NCBI RefSeq assembly: GCF_009761675.1
Contig: NZ_QUZH01000014.1
Location: 1-64,000, forward strand
Direction of reading: 5' to 3'
Length of the DNA: 64,000 bases
Source: Bhargavaea sp. CC-171006
GTDB lineage: Bacteria > Bacillota > Bacilli > Bacillales_A > Planococcaceae
Positions 1 through 8,060 of the stretch are shown here, piece by piece (positions within the stretch are counted from its first letter, which is position 1; each line of letters starts with the position of its first letter). The notes below the pieces were generated by a model. That model did not search any database. It had not been told where the DNA came from and saw only the letters and a program-made list of their open reading frames with translations. The translations under genes and the position numbers were made by a program.

Positions 1-80
1 AAAAAAGTCCCGGTTCGGGGTTTTTGCGTGGTCAAAAACTCCGCTATACTGAACACAAAGTTGAACGGAGGAGATTTTCA

Positions 81-500
81 ATGAGCCGCCAACCTATCAA
101 TGAATCCATTCGCCGACTTCTCGAGGACAATCCCAATGTCCTTCATGTAACGGATAAGACCATACAATACTCGCCTGAATTTAAATTGAACGCCGTGAAG
201 GCCTATCAGGAAGGCAAGACGCCATACGAAATCTTCCTGGAGGCAGGGTTGGATCCCAAGCAGATTGGGACGGATATACCTAAACAATCGCTAAAGCGAT
301 GGAGGAAATCGTATGACGCCCTTGGCGAGGAAGGACTGTTGTCTGAGCGTCGGGGCCGCGGAAGCACTGGCCGGCCGGTAACACGAGATCTGTCTGCGGA
401 AGAACAACTGAAAAAGGCACAGGCTAAGATCAAGTATCTAGAGGCTGAACTGGAATTGTTAAAAAAGTTAGAGGCAGCCGAGAGGAGGCTGAGGAAGTAA
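81..500 (+). CDS. IS3-family transposase OrfA (helix-turn-helix subunit)
   Basis: 139 residues from the ATG at 81, preceded by GGAGGAG eight bases upstream; the frame is open back to 24 but that start has no ribosome site. A -10-like TATACT sits at 45-50. The N-terminal half (about residues 27-80) resembles the HTH_Tnp_1/IS3 OrfA helix-turn-helix (SPEFKLNAVKAYQEGKTPYE then QSLKRWRKSY), followed by a C-terminal leucine-rich coiled coil (AEEQLKKAQAKIKYLEAELE) used for multimerisation. OrfA alone binds the terminal repeats; joined to OrfB by frameshifting it makes the active transposase. The frame closes 33 bases after the slippery site. Confidence 0.9.
   Translation: MSRQPINESIRRLLEDNPNVLHVTDKTIQYSPEFKLNAVKAYQEGKTPYEIFLEAGLDPKQIGTDIPKQSLKRWRKSYDALGEEGLLSERRGRGSTGRPVTRDLSAEEQLKKAQAKIKYLEAELELLKKLEAAERRLRK
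461..467 (+). other. Programmed -1 ribosomal frameshift site (A AAA AAG)
   Basis: The heptamer AAAAAAG is phased exactly as A AAA AAG in the OrfA frame (AAA at 462-464, AAG at 465-467). Slipping back one base gives a continuous frame from 467 into OrfB with no stop, through the linker VRGSREEAEEVRLTPGEK. A purine-rich, Shine-Dalgarno-like stretch (gagaggaggctgagg) lies just 3'. This matches how IS150- and IS911-type elements make OrfAB. Confidence 0.8.
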
Positions 501-526
501 GGCTTACACCGGGAGAGAAATATGCA

Positions 527-1408
527 TTGATTGAAGAAGTGATCCGGACGTTTGGGCTCAAGAGAGCCGTCGCCTATCTATGCAGGGTCGCGGGAGTCCG
601 CCGTCAGGGTTACTATGAATGGCTGATCCGCCGTGATTCACGCGACCTCCGTGCGGAGGCGGATTATGAGGATGCCCTTCTACTGATCGAGATCCAGGAA
701 CGGAAGAAAGGGAAAGCAGGATACCGCACCCTACATATGATTTTGAGGAATGAATATGGCGTAGTCATGAACCACAAGAAAATCCTTCGCCTCACTGGCC
801 TCTTCGGCCTTCATGCCAGAATCCGGAGAGCCCATCCCTACAGGAAGATGGCGAAGGCGACGCAGGAACACCGTACGGTGTCTAATCACCTGAATCGTGA
901 GTTCCAACAGGATGAGCCGGGCAAGGTCCTCCTGACTGATATTACCTATCTGTATCACGGCAAAGGCCAGCCAGCCTACCTTTCCACGATAAAGGATGCG
1001 GCGACCAAGGAAATCCTCGTCCATGAACTGACGACCAGCCTTTCCATGCCAATCGTCTACCGGACGCTGGACAAGCTTGAAGGAGCTCTTGGAGAGAATC
1101 TTCATCCGGAAATCGTCCTTCATTCAGACCAAGGGTTCCACTACACCCATCCCGAGTATCAGAAACGCATCAAGGACCTGAACATCAAACAATCAATGTC
1201 CCGAAAGGGAAATTGTTGGGACAATGCGCCGATGGAATCCTTCTTCGGTCATATGAAAGATGAAATTGACTACAGGCAATGCCAAACCTTCGATGAGCTC
1301 AAACTACTGGTGGATGAGTATGTTTACGAGTACAACAACCACCGATATCAATGGAATCTAAAAAAGATGACTCCGGCACAATACCGGAGTCATCTCATCG
1401 CCGCATAA
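527..1408 (+). CDS. IS3-family transposase OrfB (DDE integrase)
   Basis: 293 residues if counted from the TTG at 527, but that codon lacks a good ribosome site and the protein is more likely made as an OrfAB fusion by frameshifting at 461-467. An HTH_21-type N-terminal region is followed by the rve integrase core. The catalytic triad is visible: D in LLTDITYLYHGKG, D in VLHSDQGFHYTH, and E in GNCWDNAPMESFFGHMK, with the spacing expected of DDE(35)E enzymes. The frame is intact to its stop, so the element may still be active, if its left end is intact outside the window. Confidence 0.9.
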   Translation: MIEEVIRTFGLKRAVAYLCRVAGVRRQGYYEWLIRRDSRDLRAEADYEDALLLIEIQERKKGKAGYRTLHMILRNEYGVVMNHKKILRLTGLFGLHARIRRAHPYRKMAKATQEHRTVSNHLNREFQQDEPGKVLLTDITYLYHGKGQPAYLSTIKDAATKEILVHELTTSLSMPIVYRTLDKLEGALGENLHPEIVLHSDQGFHYTHPEYQKRIKDLNIKQSMSRKGNCWDNAPMESFFGHMKDEIDYRQCQTFDELKLLVDEYVYEYNNHRYQWNLKKMTPAQYRSHLIAA

Positions 1409-1459
1409 GCAGGGTCTTTTATTAAGCTGTCCGCTTTATAGGGTTCGGTTCAGGTGGCT

Positions 1460-1864
1460 TTATTCGTCTTCGTCTTCAAGGCTTTCCTGCAGGAATTCCT
1501 CCAACTCCATCCTGATTTCTTCATCCGTTTCATCAAGAAGTTCACCGGTGATGCGGCTTCCCGGCAACGGGAGGCTCACCCACAGGCCGAGGAACACACG
1601 GCGGCAGGCCCAGATGTCGATGATGTGAAGCTCTTCCAGTTCCCCGTCGCGGTCAAGTACCGCCAGGGAGAGCGAGGATTCATACCCCGGTTCGAACAGC
1701 TCGTCCTTTCTCCGCTCCAATTCGCCATCGAGATCCATCCCCTTTTCCTCAAATCGGGGCAGGTACTTGTCCATTGTTTCCTTCAGCAGCTTCTCCAGCG
1801 ACTCTTCCCTCTTCCGAATCGTCCTTTCCAGCTGCGGTGTGAAGTCGAGCTCTACGTATTTCAT
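1460..1864 (-). CDS. Small acidic protein ending the McrBC-like operon
   Basis: 134 residues; not a family I recognise. The N-terminus (about 1-60) is charged and helical and could form a short coiled coil (LERTIRKREESLEKLLKETMDKYL); the C-terminus is strongly acidic (ETDEEIRMELEEFLQESLEDEDE is cut off at the stop). Its ATG overlaps the stop of the DUF2357 gene by four bases (ATGA), so it is translationally coupled to it and is presumably part of the same system. It could be an accessory or inhibitor subunit; no motif supports a specific activity. The IS3 element begins directly downstream. Confidence 0.6.
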   Translation of the reverse strand: MKYVELDFTPQLERTIRKREESLEKLLKETMDKYLPRFEEKGMDLDGELERRKDELFEPGYESSLSLAVLDRDGELEELHIIDIWACRRVFLGLWVSLPLPGSRITGELLDETDEEIRMELEEFLQESLEDEDE

Positions 1865-3600
1865 GCGCCTGTTCCTCCATTAAGGGTGGCTCCCCGTTCC
1901 AGAATCTTGCCGATAGCAGTCATCAGCTTTTCTCCAAAATATCCATGGTCCGAGCCGGGGCTCAGTTCCACGAGGTGGATATCATAGTCTTCGACTTTCT
2001 TTGTCTTTCCGGGATGCTCTCCCTTTACCGGGTAGACCGCCCACACCTCGGTGACTGGCCGGGCGTTGATGAGGGGGTCGAATTGGCCGTTCAGCTGTTT
2101 GGTGTCGGTCTGCATGGATTGGGCGTAAGCCTCCAGTTGGGTCATGACAGCAAGCGGTGTCCCTTTTTCAAGTCGGGCCTCGCTCCAAAGATAATCTTTC
2201 CTTCGGTATTTGAAGTCCAAGATGAGGGTGCCCAGAAACTTGCCGGATTTCCAGACATCCAGGCGGCAGTCTGGCCGGTTTTTCGTCATCGTCTGGAGCG
2301 TCTTGAACGGGTTCAGGTCCCGCTTTCTTCTCGGCAGTTGGTCGTCATAGAACACTCGGATGACCGTGTCGTCTTTGACGAGTTCGACGTAATCCGAGGC
2401 CTCCCGGTTATGGACGATCGTGTCGTCCAAGGTGGAACCGTCCGTCCGGAACCAGTTTTTCACGACTCCGTAGCCTTCGTTCCGGAGGAAGCCAACCACT
2501 TTCATATAACCCCAGATTTCATACAGCAGGTCCGACCGCTTGTGGTGAAACTGGAGTCTTGGCTGTGACACGTCGGGGCGGCCGCCTTTCTTCAGATGCT
2601 GATAGATCTGCAGGAACACGCGGAAGGGCCCGATCTGGAAAAGGGCCATCGGGATCTGACCGGAAGTGGTCGCCTGGACATCTGCCATCCAACGGTCATG
2701 CAGGAAGTCGGTCAGGTGGCCCTCGATCACCGCAAGCTCTTGGCGGAGTTCTCTTGCCCGGACCCGGTCGTAGTTCGGGTTGTAGGGCGTGAGGAAGCAG
2801 GCTGCCATCTCATTGACGTATCGGAGCAATAGCTGGGCGATTCCTTTGACCCAGCGGTTTTCCGGCACATCGTAAGTTAGGTGGGAGACGGGCGCCTGGA
2901 TGGTGCTCTGCTGTTCCGGGTGCATCATCAGGTATTTGACCGATTTGGCATCAATCTTCTTCGCCTTGGCTCTCGGAATGACCGGATGGCGCTTCACGAC
3001 CGAGTAGCGCCGGGTCTTCCTGATGAACGACAGGCCGGAGATGATCTTCTCCTTGTTGGACAGGATCACCGAATACTCATCGATTCGGCCCGGCCCGAAA
3101 ATATCAAGCGCAGCCACGCTGTAGATGCTCCGCTTCCTGAGCGCATGCCGTGACAACCCGCGGACGGCGTCCTCGATTTCATCAATCATCAGGCTGTGCT
3201 GGTCTTCCGTCACCCGCTTTGTCGTCACCTTTGTCCTCGCTTCAAATTCTTCATTTTCCGGCGTGACCACCTTCAGGAAGTACGTGCCGGGGATGAACGG
3301 ATATGGGCTGTTATTCCGGATGTTCGGGTTGTACAGGACGTAGGGGGTATCCCTCGGCCGCAAATACAGCCCGTCGCCGTCCTCCTCGACATAGGCACGC
3401 TCCATCTGGTCCAGGCCGTCAAAGTAGAGCTTCGTCCCCGGCGGTGCTTGGAATTCAATCTCCAGAACGGTGTTTTCCGTGAGCAGCCGCTCCTCCGTCA
3501 GATACCCTTCTTCCCCGATTTTGCGGAAATGGTCGCATTCCACGATGTGTTCGGCTGTCCCGTACCGTTCGACGAATCTGACGTTAAAATGCGTAGCCAT
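1861..3600 (-). CDS. DUF2357 / McrC-like PD-(D/E)xK nuclease
   Basis: 579 residues. The N-terminal half (about residues 70-300) has the look of DUF2357, the domain that couples McrC-type nucleases to their AAA+ motor. Near residues 445-465 there is a PD-(D/E)xK core: an Asp in RPDCRLDVWKSGK, then LILDFKYRR, equivalent to the ILDTKYK of McrC. It overlaps the upstream motor gene by 17 bases and the downstream small gene by 4, so all are one transcript. By analogy with McrBC, the motor would translocate and this subunit cut. Whether the target is modified DNA, phage DNA or RNA cannot be read from sequence. Confidence 0.8.
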   Translation of the reverse strand: MATHFNVRFVERYGTAEHIVECDHFRKIGEEGYLTEERLLTENTVLEIEFQAPPGTKLYFDGLDQMERAYVEEDGDGLYLRPRDTPYVLYNPNIRNNSPYPFIPGTYFLKVVTPENEEFEARTKVTTKRVTEDQHSLMIDEIEDAVRGLSRHALRKRSIYSVAALDIFGPGRIDEYSVILSNKEKIISGLSFIRKTRRYSVVKRHPVIPRAKAKKIDAKSVKYLMMHPEQQSTIQAPVSHLTYDVPENRWVKGIAQLLLRYVNEMAACFLTPYNPNYDRVRARELRQELAVIEGHLTDFLHDRWMADVQATTSGQIPMALFQIGPFRVFLQIYQHLKKGGRPDVSQPRLQFHHKRSDLLYEIWGYMKVVGFLRNEGYGVVKNWFRTDGSTLDDTIVHNREASDYVELVKDDTVIRVFYDDQLPRRKRDLNPFKTLQTMTKNRPDCRLDVWKSGKFLGTLILDFKYRRKDYLWSEARLEKGTPLAVMTQLEAYAQSMQTDTKQLNGQFDPLINARPVTEVWAVYPVKGEHPGKTKKVEDYDIHLVELSPGSDHGYFGEKLMTAIGKILERGATLNGGTGA

Positions 3601-5602
3601 TGCGCATCAGCTCTTTCGCTTTTTCGGCAGCCATCCGGCGTGAGCGGGTGAAGTCCGATACCTCGCCGTACTGATCGAACAGTTCGGTCAATACGGATTG
3701 TCCGGCTGTTTTCCGTTCATGGTCATACCGTCCGATCAGCTGCGAAAGCAGGTCTTCGGACCCGCGGAGCTTCGGCATGACCCGCTGGGTGAACTGCAGG
3801 TCAAATGCGGTTCCCCGGTCAATCGGGCAATCCGGAAGGTTTCCGATGTTCTTGAGGTACGAATCAATCTGTTTGACGATCCGCGGCCCGATGCCCTGGT
3901 TGTCCGACAGCTCCCGGAGCGCTTCGTGCACGTCCCATAGGAAGTCCAGCTCTTCGCCGGTCAGCCCGATTTTCTTGTCCTGGACGACGAATTCATGGAC
4001 GGCGAACGACGTTTTCAGCTTCGGTTCCGCCTTTTCCCCGGCCGGTTCTTCTTCAAGAAGACGGCGGAACGGCATGACGTCCAGCTTGATGAGGTTCGCC
4101 CGGTCCAGCACCTTGTCGCTGAACTGGTGGGTGCTTTCATCGAGGTTGACCGTACCGGTGAAGATGACATTCTCCCCGATCTGCACTTCGGGGGGATAAT
4201 AGTCGCCATTGTAGAATTTGTTCTGGAGGTCCCGGTTGTACAGCTTCAGCTTCCGCCGGCCCCTCTCCATCTCGAGCACAGACAGGAATTGCGAGAAGTA
4301 ATGCTCGACCTTCGCAAGGTTCATCTCATCAAAGCAGACGATGAACGTCTCGGACCGGTTTTTATCCGCCTCGATCAGCAGATTTACAAGGCCACTCTCC
4401 GCCGGGCGGTAGACGTTGTTCATCATGTCGGGGTAGCCGATCAGGTCGGTGTCGTCGGTCCATGTCGGGCTCACCGGAATCATAAGGAACTTCCCGGAGT
4501 CGATGTGGAGGCCCCGCTGGTACGCATTGATCAGCTGGGACTTGCCCGTTCCGCTCATGCCGGCAAGGATCGTCAGGCTGCCGGACTTCACGCACGTGTG
4601 GAAGTTGTACAGATCCTCCAGGTTGTAGACGAGGTTCATCCTTTTTGTTTCGGCGATGAACTGGTTCATGAACAGTTCTTCCGGAGCCTTTTCTTCCGCT
4701 TCAGGCGCTGCCGCGGACGGGACGGCCGGTTTTTCTACTGCCGGCAAAGTGGCTGTGGCAACTGGTGCTGCCGCCTTCTCCTGTAGGATCGTCGCCGCCG
4801 CTTCCACCGCGGCATTTTCCCGGGCTGCCGGCTGGGGCGCTCCGGTGATGTCCGTGATCGGCCGGCCGGACCGGACTTCTGCGAGAATACGGCTTTCCTC
4901 GTCCAGCCCGACAAACGCCACGTCCTGGAAGAAGTAGATCTCATCCGTGATCTCGCGGCTGATCACCGCATGGCGGATCTCCCCTTCCTCACTTGTAAAA
5001 CTGAATCCTCCGTGTGCGTGGTGATGGCTGTCGAACTCCCCGGCTGCATAGTATTCGGACTGGGCTGTCCGGTAAAGCAGGAAGCCCGGCGTGTCGTCCA
5101 GTTCTTTGGAAATATGGTCATTGCGACCGACATAGGTGCCTTCGACCAAATTTTTGACGAACGGCTCCCACGGCGTGTCCTGTCCGGATGCCCGCTGCTT
5201 CTTTTCCATGAACAGCGGGATCGGGGTGAAGCTCATGTCCTCCTGGAAAGAGGACTTTTTTGGGATTAGATGAATGTTACGGGCGTTATAGAAATCCCCG
5301 CGCGGCGTGGATTTGCGGTCCACCTGGAACACCAGCAGCATGTCGCTGAGGAACTCCTTCAGGCTGTTGATCCGGTAGGTCCGGTCGAAGTGTTCATCCT
5401 CGAAGCCATGTTCTTCGAACTCTGTTCCATATACCGTCACCGTCCTCTGGTTGCTCGGAAAGCTGTTCGGCATGCCGGAGATGATGCGGATCGAACATTG
5501 CAGATCATTTGCGTTATTGACGAATATGGAGGAGTAGTAATTCGTGGCATAGCCGTCTTCAGCCAATACTCCAAGTGCATACGGTTCCCAGTTCAAGTTC
5601 AT
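3584..5602 (-). CDS. McrB-like AAA+ ATPase of defence operon
   Basis: 672 residues. The N-terminal 330 residues contain a probable substrate-recognition region and an Ala/Pro-rich linker (about 270-310). The AAA+ core has Walker A GMSGTGKS near residue 347, Walker B IVCFDEMNLAKVEHYF near 425, a sensor-1-type Asn in GTVNLDES near 487, and a likely arginine finger in SDKVLDRAN. The MNTAD-type GTPase signature of E. coli McrB is replaced by VNLDES, so ATP rather than GTP may be the fuel. It lies between a coiled-coil protein and a DUF2357 nuclease, with a 4-base overlap upstream, as in McrBC and related type IV-like systems. Confidence 0.82.
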   Translation of the reverse strand: MNLNWEPYALGVLAEDGYATNYYSSIFVNNANDLQCSIRIISGMPNSFPSNQRTVTVYGTEFEEHGFEDEHFDRTYRINSLKEFLSDMLLVFQVDRKSTPRGDFYNARNIHLIPKKSSFQEDMSFTPIPLFMEKKQRASGQDTPWEPFVKNLVEGTYVGRNDHISKELDDTPGFLLYRTAQSEYYAAGEFDSHHHAHGGFSFTSEEGEIRHAVISREITDEIYFFQDVAFVGLDEESRILAEVRSGRPITDITGAPQPAARENAAVEAAATILQEKAAAPVATATLPAVEKPAVPSAAAPEAEEKAPEELFMNQFIAETKRMNLVYNLEDLYNFHTCVKSGSLTILAGMSGTGKSQLINAYQRGLHIDSGKFLMIPVSPTWTDDTDLIGYPDMMNNVYRPAESGLVNLLIEADKNRSETFIVCFDEMNLAKVEHYFSQFLSVLEMERGRRKLKLYNRDLQNKFYNGDYYPPEVQIGENVIFTGTVNLDESTHQFSDKVLDRANLIKLDVMPFRRLLEEEPAGEKAEPKLKTSFAVHEFVVQDKKIGLTGEELDFLWDVHEALRELSDNQGIGPRIVKQIDSYLKNIGNLPDCPIDRGTAFDLQFTQRVMPKLRGSEDLLSQLIGRYDHERKTAGQSVLTELFDQYGEVSDFTRSRRMAAEKAKELMRNGYAF

Positions 5603-6636
5603 ATCGTTAGTTCTCCCATCTTGTCTTTGAGTTGTTTGAAGTTTTCCACCGTGATGATCGATGCCCGGTACTCTGCGGGCACGTTCATTTCAAATTCGAC
5701 CTCGTCGATCTTATAGGAAAGGTAATAGCATTTTTCATAGGAAGACGCCTGCTCCAGATATTGCTCGATCGTATCCAGGTTGTAGACATCCACTTCAAGA
5801 CCCGGCTGTGAGACCAGCTTCCTGTTGCGGGGATCGCCGATGAAGGCAAGCCTGATTGCGTCCCCGTCGGAAGTAGCTGCGCTCTCCGGCGGTGCCGCCG
5901 AGAGTTCCCTGGCATGCAGTTCGGACTTGAGTGCATTCATTTCTTCAGCCATCTTTTCCGCCTTCTCGCGGGCCGCCTTTTCGGCCTCCAGTGCTTCTTC
6001 GGCCTGGATCCGCTGTTTCTTTTCTTCCGCCGTTTCCTGCTTCAGCCGGTTTTCCTGCTGGATCCATTCCGCCGTCCGGTCTTTGATCTCTTCCTTCAGC
6101 TTCCGCACTTCCGCCTGGAGCGCATCATTTTCCTGCCTGAGATTATCGATCTTTTTCTGGAGTTTTTTTTCTACTTTTTTGTCATTACTTTTCTCCTGGT
6201 CCTGCGCAGGTGCAGAAGGAGGCGCTTCCGGTGTATCTGTCACCGAGCTTTGCTGTTCGGGTGCCTGGTCTCTCTGCTCATACAGAAGATAGGCTTCCTC
6301 GTGAAAATTCTTGCTGAACAGGGCGGCGGCTTTTGCGGATGCCGGCACGCCATGCTCATCCGCCGCCTCAATCAACTCTTCAGCTGTCCACTCCCTCTGC
6401 GGTTCATCCACCAAGAATGACAACGGAAGCAAGAACTTCTTATCCCTCAGGAACTTTCTCGTCTTCGCTTTAAGTAGATGATTTTTAAGAAATCCTTCCG
6501 GTAATTTTTCATATTGGCTCATCGTTTTTTTTGAGTCGACCAGAAAAGCCAGCCCTGCCAACTGCACCTTCCCCAGGTCGGACAACAGCCATTCTATGTA
6601 TGCTTTCTCCATATACTTTTCTTCTTCAACACCCAA
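5599..6636 (-). CDS. Coiled-coil protein, first gene of McrBC-like operon
   Basis: 345 residues from a TTG start at 6636 with AGGGGGAGA seven to eight bases upstream. Residues 1-115 are helical and globular, 120-155 a Pro/Gln/Ser linker, about 155-250 a long charged coiled coil (EKKLQKKIDNLRQENDALQ onward), and 265-345 a compact C-terminal domain starting IRLAFIGDPRNRKLV. No named domain recognised. Coiled-coil partners encoded with McrB- and McrC-like proteins are the defining trait of the CoCoNuT class of type IV systems; membership is inferred from layout only. The stop overlaps the motor gene start by four bases. Confidence 0.7.
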   Translation of the reverse strand: MGVEEEKYMEKAYIEWLLSDLGKVQLAGLAFLVDSKKTMSQYEKLPEGFLKNHLLKAKTRKFLRDKKFLLPLSFLVDEPQREWTAEELIEAADEHGVPASAKAAALFSKNFHEEAYLLYEQRDQAPEQQSSVTDTPEAPPSAPAQDQEKSNDKKVEKKLQKKIDNLRQENDALQAEVRKLKEEIKDRTAEWIQQENRLKQETAEEKKQRIQAEEALEAEKAAREKAEKMAEEMNALKSELHARELSAAPPESAATSDGDAIRLAFIGDPRNRKLVSQPGLEVDVYNLDTIEQYLEQASSYEKCYYLSYKIDEVEFEMNVPAEYRASIITVENFKQLKDKMGELTI

Positions 6637-6660
6637 TTCAATCTCCCCCTTTTTGATTCT

Positions 6661-6702
6661 ATTATACTATAAAGAAGGTCCGTTTTTCGGAACTTTCGGA
6701 CC
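6661..6702 (-). promoter_or_regulatory. Probable promoter and operator of the McrBC-like operon
   Basis: On the minus strand a perfect TATAAT lies at 6666-6661, 25 bases before the TTG start; the -35 is poor. An inverted repeat with arms GGTCCG (6677-6682) and CGGACC (6697-6702) covers the -35 zone, so a repressor or activator could bind there. Confidence 0.45.
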
Positions 6703-6807
6703 ACTCAATAACTGGAATCACAACCTATTCCGCACAAAAAAACGCCTCCCGATAAGGGAAGCGGATGGGACATTTTTAGTTTCTATAAATTATCAGGAGA
6801 GAAGGCT

Positions 6808-6867
6808 ATGGCTACGATTGATGTGTACTCTGAGGATGAATGGCTGGCAAGTGAAGCAGCTAAGTAA
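6808..6867 (+). CDS. Possible 19-residue peptide followed by its own terminator
   Basis: An ATG with AGGAGAG eight bases upstream opens a 19-codon frame encoding MATIDVYSEDEWLASEAAK, closed by TAA and followed within 10 bases by a strong terminator (6875-6903). The combination of good ribosome site, short acidic peptide and terminator suggests either a real small protein or an sRNA with an incidental frame. No family recognised. Confidence 0.35.
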   Translation: MATIDVYSEDEWLASEAAK

Positions 6868-6874
6868 TGTTGGA

Positions 6875-6903
6875 GGAGGAGTGCATGGACACTCCTCCTT
6901 TTT
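6875..6903 (+). terminator. Rho-independent terminator
   Basis: GGAGGAGTG / CACTCCTCC, nine perfect base pairs with a six-base loop, followed by TTTTT. It ends whatever transcript carries the small frame at 6808. Confidence 0.75.
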
Positions 6904-6906
6904 AGT

Positions 6907-7016
6907 GAGTTCCCACCTATGGGGGTGTGAATCCCTACGAAGGGGGGTGCGAGTTCCCACCTCCCCTATACTGAGCTCCTACCAATCGGGTGCGAGTTAC
7001 TACGTCACCCCAGTAA
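6907..7016. repeat. Degenerate 21-22 bp tandem repeat array 1 (GAGTTCCCACC family)
   Basis: Five head-to-tail units start at 6907, 6929, 6951, 6973 and 6994. Each starts with a conserved GARTYCCYACC-like core and ends in about 11 variable bases. The first 78 bases are 96% identical to array 2 at 9063. It lies between the terminator at 6875 and the LysR gene terminator. Confidence 0.8.
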
Positions 7017-7025
7017 TCACTGAAA

Positions 7026-7064
7026 AAATCCTCAGATACTTTTTCAAGTACTGAGGACTTTTTT
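7026..7064 (-). terminator. Terminator overlapping the end of the LysR gene
   Basis: Minus strand: AGTCCTCAGTACTT / AAGTATCTGAGGATT stem with flanking A and T runs, so it may work in both directions. The last codons of the LysR gene lie inside the stem. Confidence 0.75.
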
Positions 7065-7937
7065 ATTCGCGAGCGGGTATGCCATTTCGCCGATCCGTTC
7101 AAATGTTTCGATGAACTTTTCGAGTGTGGACGTTAAATAGGCATCTTTCCGTCTAATGAATACTGTATTGACTTTACTATATTTTTCAGGCAAGTAATGG
7201 CAGTGCACGATTCCTCTTTCTTCCAGATGGGCAACAGCTGATTTGGGAACGAACGTAATGCCCAGTCCCATTGTTACGCTCCCCAAAATCGTTTCCAATG
7301 TCCCGAACTCCATTAATTTTTGCGGTGTGATGTTTTGATCTTGATACCACTTTGCCAGTCGTGCCCGGTAGCCGCATCCTTCGCTAAAGCAAAGAATCGG
7401 TTCTTCTTTTAGTTGATCCAAAGAAGTCTTCGTACTGTCTGATATCAGGACAAGCTCTTCTTGAAAAACATCATGGGAAACCAGTTCAGGATGGTGATCG
7501 ATTTCTGTCACGAAAGCACCGTCCAAACGGTGGTGCAGCACATCATTTTGGAGTTGATGAGTCACACCAGTGAAGAGGGATAAGTCTACGTTTTTATACT
7601 TTTTGTTATAAGAAGCCAGTATAACCGGCAATTTCATAACGGTCTCGACAGTCCCGATTTCAAGTTTGCCTGCCGGTTCAGTTTTACTTTGAACGACTTT
7701 CTTCATTTCATTTGTCAGTGCAAGGATCTTTTCGCAGTAAACAAGAAGTTTTTTTCCTTCCGGCGTTAATGTCATTCCACGACTATGACGGTTAAAAAGA
7801 GCTGTATTCATTTCAGTCTCAAGTTTTTTAATTCTTGAGGTGATATTGGATTGGACATAACTTAATTCTTTTGCAGCATCGGTAACTGTACCTTTTTGTG
7901 CAACCATTTGAAAAATCTCTAAGTCTTTAAATTCCAT
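7044..7937 (-). CDS. LysR-family transcriptional regulator
   Basis: 297 residues. An N-terminal winged helix-turn-helix (1-60: FQMVAQKGTVTDAAKELSYV then RIKKLETEMNTALF) precedes a periplasmic-binding-like co-inducer domain (about 90-290). The start has AAGGA eight bases upstream. It is transcribed away from the EamA permease at 8061 with 123 bases between, the usual arrangement for a LysR protein controlling its neighbour in response to an exported or toxic metabolite. The pair is bracketed by near-identical repeat arrays at 6907 and 9063. The ligand cannot be told. Confidence 0.88.
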   Translation of the reverse strand: MEFKDLEIFQMVAQKGTVTDAAKELSYVQSNITSRIKKLETEMNTALFNRHSRGMTLTPEGKKLLVYCEKILALTNEMKKVVQSKTEPAGKLEIGTVETVMKLPVILASYNKKYKNVDLSLFTGVTHQLQNDVLHHRLDGAFVTEIDHHPELVSHDVFQEELVLISDSTKTSLDQLKEEPILCFSEGCGYRARLAKWYQDQNITPQKLMEFGTLETILGSVTMGLGITFVPKSAVAHLEERGIVHCHYLPEKYSKVNTVFIRRKDAYLTSTLEKFIETFERIGEMAYPLANKKVLST

Positions 7938-8060
7938 ATGATCATTCCTTCAATATACTCCTTCTTATGATATCACTAATCGAGATGGCAGGCATCGTTA
8001 TTGTTCATTTTGAGAGATATCGAACCTGTGATTTAATAGAGTTGAAGGAGATAGAACATC

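Larger units (their letters stand above)
1..1452 (+). mobile_element. IS3-family insertion sequence, left end outside the window
   Basis: Two consecutive reading frames in the -1 relationship typical of IS3 elements, an A6G slippery site between them, and a DDE integrase in the second frame. The right end probably lies near 1428-1452, where the sequence ends ...GGGTTCGGTTCA; IS3 members usually end in CA. No inverted partner of that end is visible in bases 1-80, so the left terminus is probably upstream of base 1. The element abuts the 3' end of the McrBC-like operon, a common setting for defence islands. Confidence 0.85.

Noticed and set aside
1-80. Left terminal inverted repeat of the IS3 element
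   Set aside because: No stretch pairs with the right-end candidate TGAACCGAACCC; the true left end is probably before base 1.
6907-7016. CRISPR array
   Set aside because: Units are 21-22 bases with only 10-11 constant bases and no spacers of 30 bases or more; no cas genes are near.
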